Positions 9,257 through 17,163 of a DNA stretch of 64,000 nucleotides are shown piece after piece; the first letter of the stretch is position 1; each line of letters starts with the position of its first letter. A program made the translations under genes and the position numbers. The notes beneath the pieces were generated by a model. It was not told where the DNA came from. It searched no databases and saw only the letters and a program-made list of their open reading frames with translations. Source of the stretch: Haloferax gibbonsii ATCC 33959 (GTDB lineage: Archaea; Halobacteriota; Halobacteria; Halobacteriales; Haloferacaceae); NCBI RefSeq assembly GCF_000336775.1, contig NZ_AOLJ01000011.1, forward strand, positions 150,267 through 214,266. Direction: 5' to 3'.

Positions 9257-9326
9257 ACCCGACAGTTGCGGTGGACGTACTTAAATGTGAATCGAGAATC
9301 GTGTTAAATTCTGCCGTGAGAACGCC

Positions 9327-10091
9327 TCACTCGGCGTCGCTCGCCCGGGTCGCCGCGCGGGACTGCTCGTCGGCCGACTCGACCCGCGCGTTCCAGTACG
9401 ACACGGACGCGAGGTCGTCGCCGACCGGCGAGTCGCCGACGGCGAGGTCCAGCGAACGGAACGGCTGTGCGATGCCGTTGGGGACCTTCCGGTAGAAGCC
9501 GAACGGGATGACGAAGTCGTGTTTCGCGTCGGCGAGGTCGAGCCCGGCGTCGCCGAGCAGCCGCCGCACGTCGCCTTCCGAGTAGAGCCGCGACCCCATC
9601 GGGAGCAGCCAGTTGTAGGCCACCCGGAGGCTCCCGTCGTTGAACGTGTCGAAGAACACCTGCTGTTTCGAGACGCGAGCCATTTCGGCTAAGAACTTCG
9701 CCGGGGTGTCCGCGAGGTGGAAAAACCGCATCGCGAACACCGCGTCGAAGTGGTCGTCCGGGAAGGGCAGCCGCGCGGCGTCGCCGCGGAGGAACTCGAT
9801 GCGGTCGGCGACGCCCGCTCTGCGGGCCTTCTCCCGCCCCTGTACCATCATCGCCCGCGAGATGTCCAGTCCGACGACGTTCGCCCCCTCCTGGGCGAGC
9901 ATCACGGTGAACCGGCCGGTCCCGCAGGCGATTTCGAGGACGTTCTTGTCCTCGACGGGGCCGAGCGCCGCGAGGACCGCCTCCTTCTCTCGCCGGTCGA
10001 TGAGGCGACCGCCCTTGGAGAACCGCTTCGAGTCGTACTCCTGGGCGACCTCGTCGGCCTGGTACCACTCCTTTCCTTTCACGCTACGCAT
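9327..10091 (-). CDS. Class I SAM-dependent methyltransferase
   Basis: A 254-residue Rossmann-fold methyltransferase. SAM-binding motif I is NVLEIACGTGRFTVMLA (about residues 50-66), motif II VVGLDIS, and motif III/IV FLRGDAARLPFPDDHFDAVFAM. It resembles the UbiE/MenG-like branch, but the substrate is not evident. The ATG at 10091 gives MRSVKGKEWYQADE; the reading frame stays open upstream but has no family sequence there. A 70-bp gap separates it from the glycosyltransferase on the same strand. Confidence 0.85.
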   Translation of the reverse strand: MRSVKGKEWYQADEVAQEYDSKRFSKGGRLIDRREKEAVLAALGPVEDKNVLEIACGTGRFTVMLAQEGANVVGLDISRAMMVQGREKARRAGVADRIEFLRGDAARLPFPDDHFDAVFAMRFFHLADTPAKFLAEMARVSKQQVFFDTFNDGSLRVAYNWLLPMGSRLYSEGDVRRLLGDAGLDLADAKHDFVIPFGFYRKVPNGIAQPFRSLDLAVGDSPVGDDLASVSYWNARVESADEQSRAATRASDAE

Positions 10092-10196
10092 ACTCGCGGG
10101 GGGGAGCCTAAAACGGTACTGGATACGCGGTGCGGAAGCGGGGTTCGGCGAGCGACGACAGAGAGGTTTTCCCCCGCTGAGCGCGTATCGTGCCAT

Positions 10197-10358
10197 ATGC
10201 CAACATGCAGAAACTGCGGTGAGACCTGTGATGCGGCTGAACTGACGCGCCACGTCAGCGAGGGGTGGCTCGTCGTCCACTGCCCGGCGTGTCACGCGCC
10301 GCTCGGGAGCTATCGACTCGGCACTCCTTCGGTCGATAGAATGCGAAACGCGGAGTGA
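10197..10358 (+). CDS. Small zinc-binding protein (53 aa)
   Basis: A 53-residue protein, MPTCRNCGETC at the N-terminus and HCPACHAPLG in the second half: two CxxC knuckles that should bind one zinc ion. Haloarchaea have many such micro-proteins, most of unknown role. It is divergent from the methyltransferase gene. A T-rich GAGGTTTTCC at about 10164-10173 lies 25-30 nt before ATG, consistent with a leaderless promoter. Confidence 0.75.
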   Translation: MPTCRNCGETCDAAELTRHVSEGWLVVHCPACHAPLGSYRLGTPSVDRMRNAE

Positions 10359-10479
10359 GACGCCTACTCGCGGGCGATTTTCCAACAAACGCACGATATT
10401 AATATGTGTATTATGTGTCTGGATTCTTTTCACACACTTGTAGCTAACCCTTAACACGGAGCAACCGACTGTGTCGGGT

Positions 10480-10752
10480 ATGAGCACCACCACTGCAGAG
10501 CCAGATACTGAAGACCTGCTCTCGGAATCCGAGTTCCGAGAGCGCCTCCGCGAGCTTCCCCCGAGCGCGAAGCTCGTCGCAAAAGTCCTCGAAAGCGACG
10601 CGCCCCTCTCGCAGGGCCAGCTCGCGGAGGAGTCGCTGCTGCCGGACCGCACCGTCCGCTACGCGCTCAACCGTCTCGAAGAGTCTGACCTCGTCGGCTC
10701 GCGTTACTCCTTCAAGGACGCGCGAAAGCAGGTCTACTTCCTCAACACGTAA
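10480..10752 (+). CDS. Winged-helix transcriptional regulator (MarR-like)
   Basis: A 90-residue single-domain winged-helix protein. The recognition unit is visible: LPPSAKLVAKVLESD (helix 1), LSQGQLAEESLLPDRTVRYALNRLEESDLVGSRYS (helices 2-3 and start of the wing), then KQVYFL. The start is ATG 10480 or the in-frame GTG 10471. A weak TATA-like CTTAAC at about 10449 fits a leaderless start in this area. Haloarchaeal proteins of this size and pattern are conserved; the target is unknown. Confidence 0.8.
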   Translation: MSTTTAEPDTEDLLSESEFRERLRELPPSAKLVAKVLESDAPLSQGQLAEESLLPDRTVRYALNRLEESDLVGSRYSFKDARKQVYFLNT

Positions 10753-10836
10753 GCACGCGGTCCACCGATAGCGCGACAGAACACGCCCGCGGGGGCGCAC
10801 TCCCGCAGACCAAGCCACCACTTCTCTCGAACCATC

Positions 10837-10919
10837 TATAGTAGCGTTTGCACTGGTTACACATCCAATCGCACGACAGCGTGCGATTGAGTGCACATTG
10901 ACTTGCAAACGCTACTATA
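10837..10919. mobile_element. 83-bp palindromic MITE-like element
   Basis: Both ends carry the same 16-bp terminal inverted repeat TATAGTAGCGTTTGCA (10837-10852, complement at 10904-10919). The centre is a perfect 10-bp hairpin CAATCGCACG/CGTGCGATTG with loop ACAG (10866-10889). The arms between are partly complementary. No ORF fits inside. This architecture is typical of non-autonomous miniature transposable elements. No clear target duplication is visible beyond a possible TA at each tip. The parent element is not in the window. Confidence 0.75.
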
Positions 10920-10945
10920 ACCCGTCGGCGAGCGTAGCCGCCGGC

Positions 10946-11728
10946 ATGCACGTCACGCGCGTCTCCGTCCCCGTCGCCACCCGCGCGCCGACCGGCGCGA
11001 CGAACGCCTACCTCGTCGCCGACGGCGGCGACACGCTGCTCGTGGACCCCGCGGCCCGCACCGACGAACTGGACTCCCTCGTCGCGCGCGAGGGCGTCGA
11101 CCACATCGCGGTCACCCACACCCACGCGGACCACGTCGGCGCGGTCGCCGCCTACGCCCGCGAGACGGGCGCGACGGTCTGGTGTCGTCGCGGCCGCGAG
11201 CGCGCCTTCTCGGACGCGACCGGCGTCGAACCGGACCGAACGTTCGCAGAGGGGTCGGTTCTCCCCGTCGGCGCGGGCGTCGAAGTGCTCGACACGCCGG
11301 GGCACGCCCGCGACCACGTGAGCTTCGTCGCCGGCGACGGCGTGCTCTGCGGCGACCTCGCGGTGGCCGAGGGGAGCGTCGTCGTGGGCGCGCCCGAGGG
11401 AGACGTGCGCGCCTACCTCGTCGCGCTCAGGCGACTCCACGCGCGCGGTCCCGAGCGGCTGCTTCCGGGTCACGGCCCCGAGATCACGGACCCGCGGGCG
11501 ACGCTGGCACGGCTCGTCGCGCACCGAAACGACCGCGAACGGGCCGTCCTCGACGCGGTGCTGGCCGGGAACGCGACGCCGGACGCCGTGACCGACGCCG
11601 CCTACGAGAAGGACGTGTCCGCCGTGCGCGACCTCGCCCGCGCGACGGTCGTCGCGCACATCGAGAAACTCGCCGCCGAGCGTCGGGTCCGGTGGGACCC
11701 GGAGGCGAAGCGAGTCGAACCGCGGTAG
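10946..11728 (+). CDS. Metallo-beta-lactamase-fold hydrolase with C-terminal winged helix-like region
   Basis: A 260-residue MBL-fold enzyme. The metal motif HTHADHVGA (about residues 54-62), then DTPGHARDHVSF, CGDLAV and LLPGHGPEI supply the usual zinc ligands. The last about 60 residues (ERAVLDAVLAG... AHIEKLAAERRV) resemble the wHTH extension of LACTB2/glyoxalase II-like relatives. The substrate is unknown. ATG 10946 lies 27-32 nt after ACTATAA, formed by the right end of the MITE-like element, so the transposon tip may supply its TATA box. Confidence 0.85.
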   Translation: MHVTRVSVPVATRAPTGATNAYLVADGGDTLLVDPAARTDELDSLVAREGVDHIAVTHTHADHVGAVAAYARETGATVWCRRGRERAFSDATGVEPDRTFAEGSVLPVGAGVEVLDTPGHARDHVSFVAGDGVLCGDLAVAEGSVVVGAPEGDVRAYLVALRRLHARGPERLLPGHGPEITDPRATLARLVAHRNDRERAVLDAVLAGNATPDAVTDAAYEKDVSAVRDLARATVVAHIEKLAAERRVRWDPEAKRVEPR

Positions 11729-11824
11729 GTCGCGCGTCGTCGGCGTCCGGGTCCGCGGGTGGCCGAGGCTCGCGCTCCCGCGAAAAACCGCGCCCCTCTT
11801 TGGGCTCGCGCCCGCATCGCGGGT

Positions 11825-12553
11825 ATGGACCTCGACGCCGAACTGGACCGCGCCCGCGACCTCGACGTGTCGGAACTCGCCGACGCCATCGAGTCCATCG
11901 GCTTCGAGTGCACGCGCTGCGGGGCCTGCTGCAAGGGCTACGAGGGCGACGACGGCCCCGAACCGCACACCGCGACCGTCTTTCCCGACGAGGTGCGCGC
12001 CCTGCAGGAGGCCGGCGGAGCCACCGACCCCGACGGCGATGGGACCGGTGGGGACGACTCGAACGACGAGTCGGGAACCCCGATGGAGTGGCGGGACGTT
12101 GCTCGCCCGATGCCCTACGGCCTCGTCGAGGGCGACGACGGCCCCGAGGGCGAGACGTTCGAGTGGGCGCTCCAGACGAGCGCCTGCGGCGACTGCCGGT
12201 TCTACGAGGAAGACGACGAGGGGCAGGGGGCCTGTCGGGTCCACGAGGACCGCCCCCTCATCTGCGAGACCTACCCGTTCAGCGTCGCCCTCGGCGGGAC
12301 GAGCCAGCCGATGGGCGAGGCCGTCGACGAGGAGGGCGTCGTCCGCGCCCACGAGTGCGAGGGGCTCGGACGAGACATCTCTCGGGAGGACGCGGAGGAA
12401 CTGGCGCGGGCGCTGAAAGAGCGGGCGGTCCGAGAGCTACGCGAGGCGCGGGGAGTCACCGAGGCCTACGAGCCCGTCGAGACCGGGCCGGGCGAGGTGG
12501 TCGTCCACGACTCGGAGGGCGCGAAACGGCCCGACGGGACGCGGGTTCAGTAG
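11825..12553 (+). CDS. YkgJ-family cysteine cluster protein
   Basis: A 242-residue protein with the YkgJ/UPF0153 cysteine cluster, thought to bind zinc or an Fe-S centre: CTRCGACCKG near residue 25, CGDCRFY near 122 and CRVHEDRPLICETYPF near 138. Between the first two cysteine groups is a low-complexity acidic insert rich in Gly and Asp. No enzymatic role is established for the family. The start ATG at 11825 (MDLDAELDRARDL) was chosen because the upstream frame is low-complexity. The spacing of 96 bp from the MBL gene allows cotranscription. Confidence 0.82.
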   Translation: MDLDAELDRARDLDVSELADAIESIGFECTRCGACCKGYEGDDGPEPHTATVFPDEVRALQEAGGATDPDGDGTGGDDSNDESGTPMEWRDVARPMPYGLVEGDDGPEGETFEWALQTSACGDCRFYEEDDEGQGACRVHEDRPLICETYPFSVALGGTSQPMGEAVDEEGVVRAHECEGLGRDISREDAEELARALKERAVRELREARGVTEAYEPVETGPGEVVVHDSEGAKRPDGTRVQ

Positions 12554-12604
12554 TCGAATCCCGATGACTGCGGTACATCTTTAACACTCCGGCCTGACCA
12601 CATA

Positions 12605-12621
12605 TTGGAGGTCTTACGGTG
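12605..12621 (+). promoter_or_regulatory. Shine-Dalgarno site and GTG start of the TRAM gene
   Basis: GGAGGT at 12607-12612 lies 6 nt before the GTG at 12619 that starts MEISDKLL. A TATA-like CTTTAAC near 12577-12583 places the transcription start about 10-20 nt before the start codon. This is one of the few clear SD sites in the window, and it settles the choice of start. Confidence 0.6.
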
Positions 12622-13023
12622 GAAATCTCAGATAAACTCCTGTGTCTGTTCAATGCTGACGTTCGCACCGAGGACGACCGATACGTCGTCGAAATCCCGC
12701 GCCGCGAAGTCGAGACCGGAACCGTCGAACCCGGCGAGACCTACCGCGTCGCGCTCATCTCCCGCGAGTCGAACGAGCCCGCCGAGTCCGAATCGAACGC
12801 CGGACCGACGCCCTCGGCCGAACCGCAACCGCCCGTCGAAGCCGGTGAACTCCGCTACGTCGAAATCGAGGACATCGGCAAGCAGGGCGACGGCATCGCC
12901 CGCGTCGAACGCGGCTACGTCATCATCGTCCCCGGCACCGAAGTCGGCGAGCGCGTGAAGGTCGAAATCACCGAAGTCAAGTCTAACTTCGCCGTCGGCG
13001 AAGTCGTCGAAGACGACTTCTGA
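12619..13023 (+). CDS. TRAM-domain RNA-binding protein
   Basis: A 134-residue protein. The C-terminal about 60 residues form a TRAM domain, with the signature EDIGKQGDGIARVERGYVI, the VPGTEVGERVKVEI segment and a final VGEVVEDDF. The N-terminal part (residues 1-50) is a small acidic conserved module, and a Ser/Pro/Glu-rich linker joins the two. Single-TRAM proteins act as RNA-binding proteins or RNA chaperones in archaea. The protein is short for a tRNA methyltransferase fusion, so a free-standing TRAM protein is most likely. Confidence 0.88.
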   Translation: MEISDKLLCLFNADVRTEDDRYVVEIPRREVETGTVEPGETYRVALISRESNEPAESESNAGPTPSAEPQPPVEAGELRYVEIEDIGKQGDGIARVERGYVIIVPGTEVGERVKVEITEVKSNFAVGEVVEDDF

Positions 13024-13092
13024 CGGCGCTCTTTTCGCGGTTCGACGCCGTTCGTCTCGACGGGACGCTCTCCCGCGACCGACAGACCACGG

Positions 13093-13172
13093 CTGCAAGT
13101 GAATCACGCACCACGCTTGCGAGTGAACGCACGGCCGTTGTCGGCGCGCAGAGAGAGCGCGGTTGCACGTGA
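13093..13172 (+). repeat. Three short direct repeats TGCAAGTGAA-like
   Basis: In the gap between the converging TRAM and radical SAM genes, the sequence TGC(A/G)(A/C/)GTGAA occurs as CTGCAAGTGAA (about 13093), TTGCGAGTGAA (about 13116) and TTGCACGTGAA (about 13163). The spacings are irregular (about 23 and 47 bp). They may be regulatory or remnants of a repeat; I see no gene here. Confidence 0.35.
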
Positions 13173-13199
13173 AGAATCTGGTTCTGGGAACTGAGTCGG

Positions 13200-14897
13200 C
13201 TACTGAACGTACTTCGTCACGTCGGCGTCGACACCCACGTCGGCCGCGTCGGCGTAGGGTCGGTTCACCACGATGTCGCCGGCGGTCGAGCGACCGATGC
13301 CGGGGATGGCGGTGAGTTCGTCCATCGACGCCTCGTTGAAGTCAAGCGGGTAGGGAACGCCGGTGACGGAGCGGTAGCCGTGGTCGACGACGGCCACGTC
13401 GATGGTCTTCCCGAGCTCGCGCTCGCCCGGAATCCCGACCAAAAGCGGGTAGGTCCCGAGCTGGCGGCCGAACGTCCGGCCGTCCTGGTGGTATTCGAGG
13501 TGGACGTTCGGGAGGACCGTGCCCGCGGGGGCGACCCGGCGGAGCATCGGGCGGTCGATTTCCTCGCGGACCTCCTTTTTGTACGTCTTGAACAGCTGTT
13601 TGTGGTCGCGGGCGATGTCGGCACCCGTGTCGGACATGTCGGTGCCGTCGAACGCCATCACCTGCCGGATGTTGATGCGGCGGACCATCAGCCCCTCGTC
13701 GTAGACGCGCTGGAGGAACCGCTTGTTGTGCTCGAACGTCTCCTCGCGCTCGCCTTTCAGACCGTGGAGGAGGTTGATTCCGGGGAGGAGCTTCGGCAGT
13801 CGGTTCGCGGCGTCCGGGCCGTGGGTCGGCGCGTCCGCCGGGTCGTCGCCGGGCCGCCAGCCGGCGACCTCGTTGACGATTTTGACCGCCTCGAAGCACT
13901 CGTCGGCGGAGACGTTGAGGTTGTTCTCCTCTTGGACCACGGGGTCGGCGGATTCGAGGCCGAACGCCGCGGTGTCGCCGGCCGTGTTGTGCTCGGCGAT
14001 GATGCGGAGCGCCTCGCGGGACTTCTCGGGCCAGCCGACGATGGTGATGGGGTTGACGTTGTCGAGGTGGAGCGTGCCGAGGTCGGGGGCGACCTCACGG
14101 ATGCCGCCGTAGAGCCGGCGGAGCGCGTCGGGGTTCGGGGCCTCGCCGTCGCCGCCGAACGCGAGGATGTCGGCCTGTCGGCCGAGCCGGAAGTGCCGCG
14201 CTCCGCGGTTGTAGAGGTTCTCGACCTCCTTGACGACGGAATCGGCGGTTCGGAACGCGGGGTTGCCGTACAGCGGTTCGGTGCAGAACGAACAGCGGTA
14301 GGCGCAGCCACGCGAGGTCTCCATCTCGCAGATGAGGTGGTCGGGGTGGTTGGGGTGCTGTTCGACGACGAACGCGCCCGTGGCGGCCCAGCGGTCGAGT
14401 TCCTCGTTGTCGCGCATGCGGTTGCCGAAGCCTTCGAGGCCGGAGTCGACGAGGTCGTAGGCGGCCGCCTCGATGTCGCCCTTGGCGACGAAGTCGTAGT
14501 CGAGGTTCTTGCGCTCCATGTCCTGGCCGCCGGCGTTCTCGTCGCCGACGCCGAATCGAATCGGCCCGCCCATGAGCGCGGTGCCCTCGGCGACCCACGC
14601 GAGTTCGCGGACCTCGTCGGGTTCGGCGGGCGTCCCGCCGACGTACTTGCCGGGGACGGTCATGCCGCCGATGTAAATCATGAGGTCGGCGTCGGCCACG
14701 TCGCGCCACTTCTGTCTGTCCTCGCGGAGTTCGTCGATGGTGTGGTAGACGACGTTGGACTCGGGGACGCCCGCGTCGACCACCGCACCCGCGGTGAACC
14801 TGGGATACGTCGAGATGTACGGCGGCACGCCGAAGTGCGCCGGCTCGTCGACGTATCCGTCGACGATAGTCACGGTGAGGTCGGCGGGGTCGGTCAT
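13200..14897 (-). CDS. Radical SAM protein with B12-binding-like N-terminus and C-terminal helix-hairpin-helix
   Basis: A 565-residue radical SAM enzyme. Residues 1-150 resemble a cobalamin-binding-like Rossmann domain (DLMIYIGGMTVPGKYVGG). The 4Fe-4S motif CxxxCxxC is in SRGCAYRCSFC near residue 200. Substrate-barrel elements such as FGLESADP follow. The last about 40 residues contain a HhH motif, TAIPGIGRSTAGDIVV, which suggests nucleic-acid contact. Overall it resembles YgiQ-like proteins whose reaction is unknown. The ATG at 14897 (MTDPADLTVTIVDG) begins the conserved sequence. Confidence 0.85.
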   Translation of the reverse strand: MTDPADLTVTIVDGYVDEPAHFGVPPYISTYPRFTAGAVVDAGVPESNVVYHTIDELREDRQKWRDVADADLMIYIGGMTVPGKYVGGTPAEPDEVRELAWVAEGTALMGGPIRFGVGDENAGGQDMERKNLDYDFVAKGDIEAAAYDLVDSGLEGFGNRMRDNEELDRWAATGAFVVEQHPNHPDHLICEMETSRGCAYRCSFCTEPLYGNPAFRTADSVVKEVENLYNRGARHFRLGRQADILAFGGDGEAPNPDALRRLYGGIREVAPDLGTLHLDNVNPITIVGWPEKSREALRIIAEHNTAGDTAAFGLESADPVVQEENNLNVSADECFEAVKIVNEVAGWRPGDDPADAPTHGPDAANRLPKLLPGINLLHGLKGEREETFEHNKRFLQRVYDEGLMVRRINIRQVMAFDGTDMSDTGADIARDHKQLFKTYKKEVREEIDRPMLRRVAPAGTVLPNVHLEYHQDGRTFGRQLGTYPLLVGIPGERELGKTIDVAVVDHGYRSVTGVPYPLDFNEASMDELTAIPGIGRSTAGDIVVNRPYADAADVGVDADVTKYVQ

Positions 14898-15054
14898 CGG
14901 TCGCGGTTCGGGTTCGACGCGGAAAACGCAACCGGTCGGCGGTCGCAGACGGGGGTAGTCGTGGGAGGGCGACCGCAGGCGTCGACGATGGCGCGGTCCG
15001 TGAGTCGCTTCCGCCTCCCGCGCGTTTATGAGCGTGGGAGCGTAACTGACGGCC

Positions 15055-15213
15055 ATGCCCGCGACCCTCGAAGTCAAGTGCGCCAACGAGGACTGCGAAC
15101 TCGACATGTTCGAGCTGCACTACACCTACGACATGCCCGACGACGTGACGGTGGCGGACTTCTCCTGTCCGTACTGCGGCGAGTCCCGCTTCCTGGAGGA
15201 GATTCAGCTATGA
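15055..15213 (+). CDS. Small zinc-ribbon protein (52 aa)
   Basis: A 52-residue protein with two cysteine pairs, KCANEDCELD and FSCPYCGES, giving a treble-clef or ribbon zinc site. It overlaps the downstream Hsp20-like gene by 4 nt (ATGA), so the two are translationally coupled and probably act together. An upstream TTTATGAGCG near 15026 lies about 27 nt before the ATG and can serve as TATA box. It matches a conserved haloarchaeal family of unknown function. Confidence 0.8.
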   Translation: MPATLEVKCANEDCELDMFELHYTYDMPDDVTVADFSCPYCGESRFLEEIQL

Positions 15214-15704
15214 GCGACCTGCGGAAGTTCGGCGAGTCGGCGGCGAACGCCGTCCTCGAACGGGTCGGCCGCGGCGTCAGCCAGATGCAAGAGCGCAAGC
15301 CCCTCGCCCACGACCTGCTCGAATCCGAGGACGCCTACCTCGTCGTCTTCGACGCGCCCGGTGCCCGCGCCGAGGACGTGCAGGTCCGCTTCCTCGACGG
15401 CGAGGTCGAGATTCGCATCGACCGCTTCCGCGACTTCCACGAGGGCTACGAGATGCGCTTCCCCGGCCGCGGCCTCACGCTCTCGGGGAAGGCGACCATC
15501 CCCTCCGACGCGTCGGTCGAAGCCGCCGAGGGGACCGCCACGGTCGGCAAGAACGGCACGCTCCAGATTCGGATTCCCAAGGACGAGCGCGCGAGCGACA
15601 TCGCCGTGACCGAGGAGGAAGACGAAGGCGAGGCCGACACCGACACCGAGTCCGAGGCCGACGACGAAGTCGACTTCGGCGACGTGGACGACCAAGACGC
15701 CTGA
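15210..15704 (+). CDS. Hsp20/alpha-crystallin-like protein
   Basis: A 164-residue small heat-shock-type protein. The central about 90 residues form the alpha-crystallin-like sandwich: YLVVFDAPGARAEDVQVRF, GEVEIRIDRFRDF, and a late GTLQIRIPK strand pair. It has an unusually long acidic tail (from residue 133, over half Asp/Glu). The A-x-x-x-G-x-L motif of canonical Hsp20 is weak, so it belongs to the divergent haloarchaeal branch. It is coupled to the upstream zinc-ribbon gene. A holdase chaperone role is inferred from the fold. Confidence 0.8.
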   Translation: MSDLRKFGESAANAVLERVGRGVSQMQERKPLAHDLLESEDAYLVVFDAPGARAEDVQVRFLDGEVEIRIDRFRDFHEGYEMRFPGRGLTLSGKATIPSDASVEAAEGTATVGKNGTLQIRIPKDERASDIAVTEEEDEGEADTDTESEADDEVDFGDVDDQDA

Positions 15705-15752
15705 AGTGTCGTTTCGGGCGCGACGCGGCGACCGCCCTCATTTCCCGTTCGT

Positions 15753-16901
15753 TCATTCCCCGTCGAGCGTCATCCCTTCGACCACCGCGAACTCCTCGTC
15801 GCCGTCGAAGCGCCGAGGGTCGAACGCGTCCGGTATCGACGCCCGACCGTCGCCGAGCACCGCCTCGGCGAGTCGCTCACCGATTGCCGGCGACCACATG
15901 AAGCCGTGGCCGTGCCAGCCGGCGGCGACGTAGACGCCGTCGGCGACCGCGCCGACGAGCGGGTTCCGGTCGGGGGTCGCCCCGCAGAGGCCGGCCCACG
16001 CGCGGTCGAGTTCGAGTTCTGACCCCCCCGCGTCGCCGACCGTCGCCCGGTGCCGAACCGCGTCGAGCGCGTCGGCGACGAACCAGTCGTCCGCGGTCGG
16101 GTCCCAGTCGTCGGGGTCGGGCTCGACCGGTTCGACGCCGTCGCCGGCGAGGACGCCGCCGGGGTGCGGCCGAAGGTACGACTCGTCGGTCGCGTCGTAG
16201 ACGGTCGGTCCGCGGTAGTCGCAGTCAGCGACGAGCGCCTGCGCCCGGTACGGCTTGAGCGCGATGGGGTGGCCGGCGTCGGCCAGCAGGCGGCGCGAGT
16301 GGACGCCGGCCGCGACGACGACGGCGTCGAAGCGGGCGGTCACCACGTCGTCGACGGCGACGCCCGGCGGGTCGGTTCGGAGCGACACCGCGTCGCCGAC
16401 GCGGAACTCGACGCCCGCGGACTCGCACTTCTCGACGAACAGGTCCGCGTAGGCCGCCGGGTCGGCCCAGCCGGCGTTCTCGGCGACGCCCGCGAGGAGC
16501 ACGTCGTCGGTCCGAATCGGGAACCGGTCGGCCAGTTCGTCGGCTCCGACGAGCGACACCGCGCGGTCGTGGACCCGCATTCGCTCGACCGACTCTTCGA
16601 GGGCCGCGGCCGCCGCGTCGTCGCCCTCGCGCGCGAGAAAGACGTAGGGCGTCTCGTGGAAGGTGAACCCGCCCTCGCCCGAGAGGCTCCGAAACCGGGC
16701 CATCGCGCGGTCGGCGACGGCCACGTCGATGTCCTCCGCGTAGGCGTCGTAGCAGATGCCGGCGGCGCGGCCCGTCGACCCGCCGCCGGGCGCGTCGCGT
16801 TCGAACAGCGTGACTCGCGCGCCGCGCTCGGCGAGGTCGAAGGCGGTCGTCAGGCCGACCGCGCCCGCGCCGACGACGGCGACGCGCGCCGATTCGTTCA
16901 T
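15753..16901 (-). CDS. FAD-dependent amino acid/amine oxidoreductase (DAO family)
   Basis: A 382-residue flavoenzyme of the glycine oxidase/D-amino-acid dehydrogenase family. The FAD dinucleotide-binding motif VVGAGAVGLTTAFDLAERGARVTLFE is at residues 8-33. Further signs are GGGSTGRAAGICYDAY, a VVVAAGVHSRRLL segment, and a C-terminal GVYVAAGWHGHGFMWSPAIGE that contacts the flavin. The substrate cannot be told apart among glycine, sarcosine, proline or D-amino acids. The start MNESARVAVVG is unambiguous. The 262-bp region upstream contains a possible structured RNA. Confidence 0.85.
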   Translation of the reverse strand: MNESARVAVVGAGAVGLTTAFDLAERGARVTLFERDAPGGGSTGRAAGICYDAYAEDIDVAVADRAMARFRSLSGEGGFTFHETPYVFLAREGDDAAAAALEESVERMRVHDRAVSLVGADELADRFPIRTDDVLLAGVAENAGWADPAAYADLFVEKCESAGVEFRVGDAVSLRTDPPGVAVDDVVTARFDAVVVAAGVHSRRLLADAGHPIALKPYRAQALVADCDYRGPTVYDATDESYLRPHPGGVLAGDGVEPVEPDPDDWDPTADDWFVADALDAVRHRATVGDAGGSELELDRAWAGLCGATPDRNPLVGAVADGVYVAAGWHGHGFMWSPAIGERLAEAVLGDGRASIPDAFDPRRFDGDEEFAVVEGMTLDGE

Positions 16902-16994
16902 ACCCCGTCTGCGTCGGCGAGCGACTTGAATGGCCGCCGCTCGCGGTCGTAACGTCGGTCGAGACCCGCGCGGCGCGGTCGCTCAGGATGTGTA

Positions 16995-17110
16995 GAGAGA
17001 CGGGGTAGGTCGGCCGGCCGTGGCCCGCGTGGAAACCACGTGGGTCCGAAAGGAGCCACCCGACCGTGCCGTCACCTGTCCTCTCCGGCGGCCGCGTAAA
17101 AGGCCTCCGG
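16995..17110 (+). ncRNA. Candidate structured RNA (three-way junction plus hairpin)
   Basis: Within a 262-bp gap the plus strand can form nested helices with no mismatches. GGTCGG 17008-17013 pairs with CCGACC 17060-17065, and GTGGC 17020-17024 pairs with GCCAC 17055-17059. They enclose a hairpin 17025-17032/17036-17043 and a second hairpin TCC-GAAA-GGA (17045-17054). Outer pairings are ACGG 17000-17003 with CCGT 17069-17072 and GAGAG 16995-16999 with CTCTC 17081-17085. A further hairpin CCGGcGGCC/GGCCtCCGG spans 17085-17110. The GAAA tetraloop favours this strand. No clear promoter is seen, and it resembles no RNA I know. Confidence 0.35.
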
Positions 17111-17163
17111 TGCTCGGTGCAGGGACGGGACGAGCGCGGGCGACCGGCTGGCGGCGCGCCGGA

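Noticed and set aside
10837-10919. Rho-independent terminator rather than a mobile element
   Set aside because: The outer 16-bp inverted repeats at both ends, 51 bp apart, and lack of a T-run fit a MITE better than a terminator.
13380-15704. A 774-residue frame on the plus strand through the radical SAM region
   Set aside because: Only its last 164 codons (from 15210) are real, as the Hsp20-like gene. The rest is antisense to a clear radical SAM protein.
16981-17163. SRP RNA or RNase P RNA in the structured gap
   Set aside because: The conserved motifs of helix 8 of SRP RNA and the RNase P core are absent, and the segment is too short for either.
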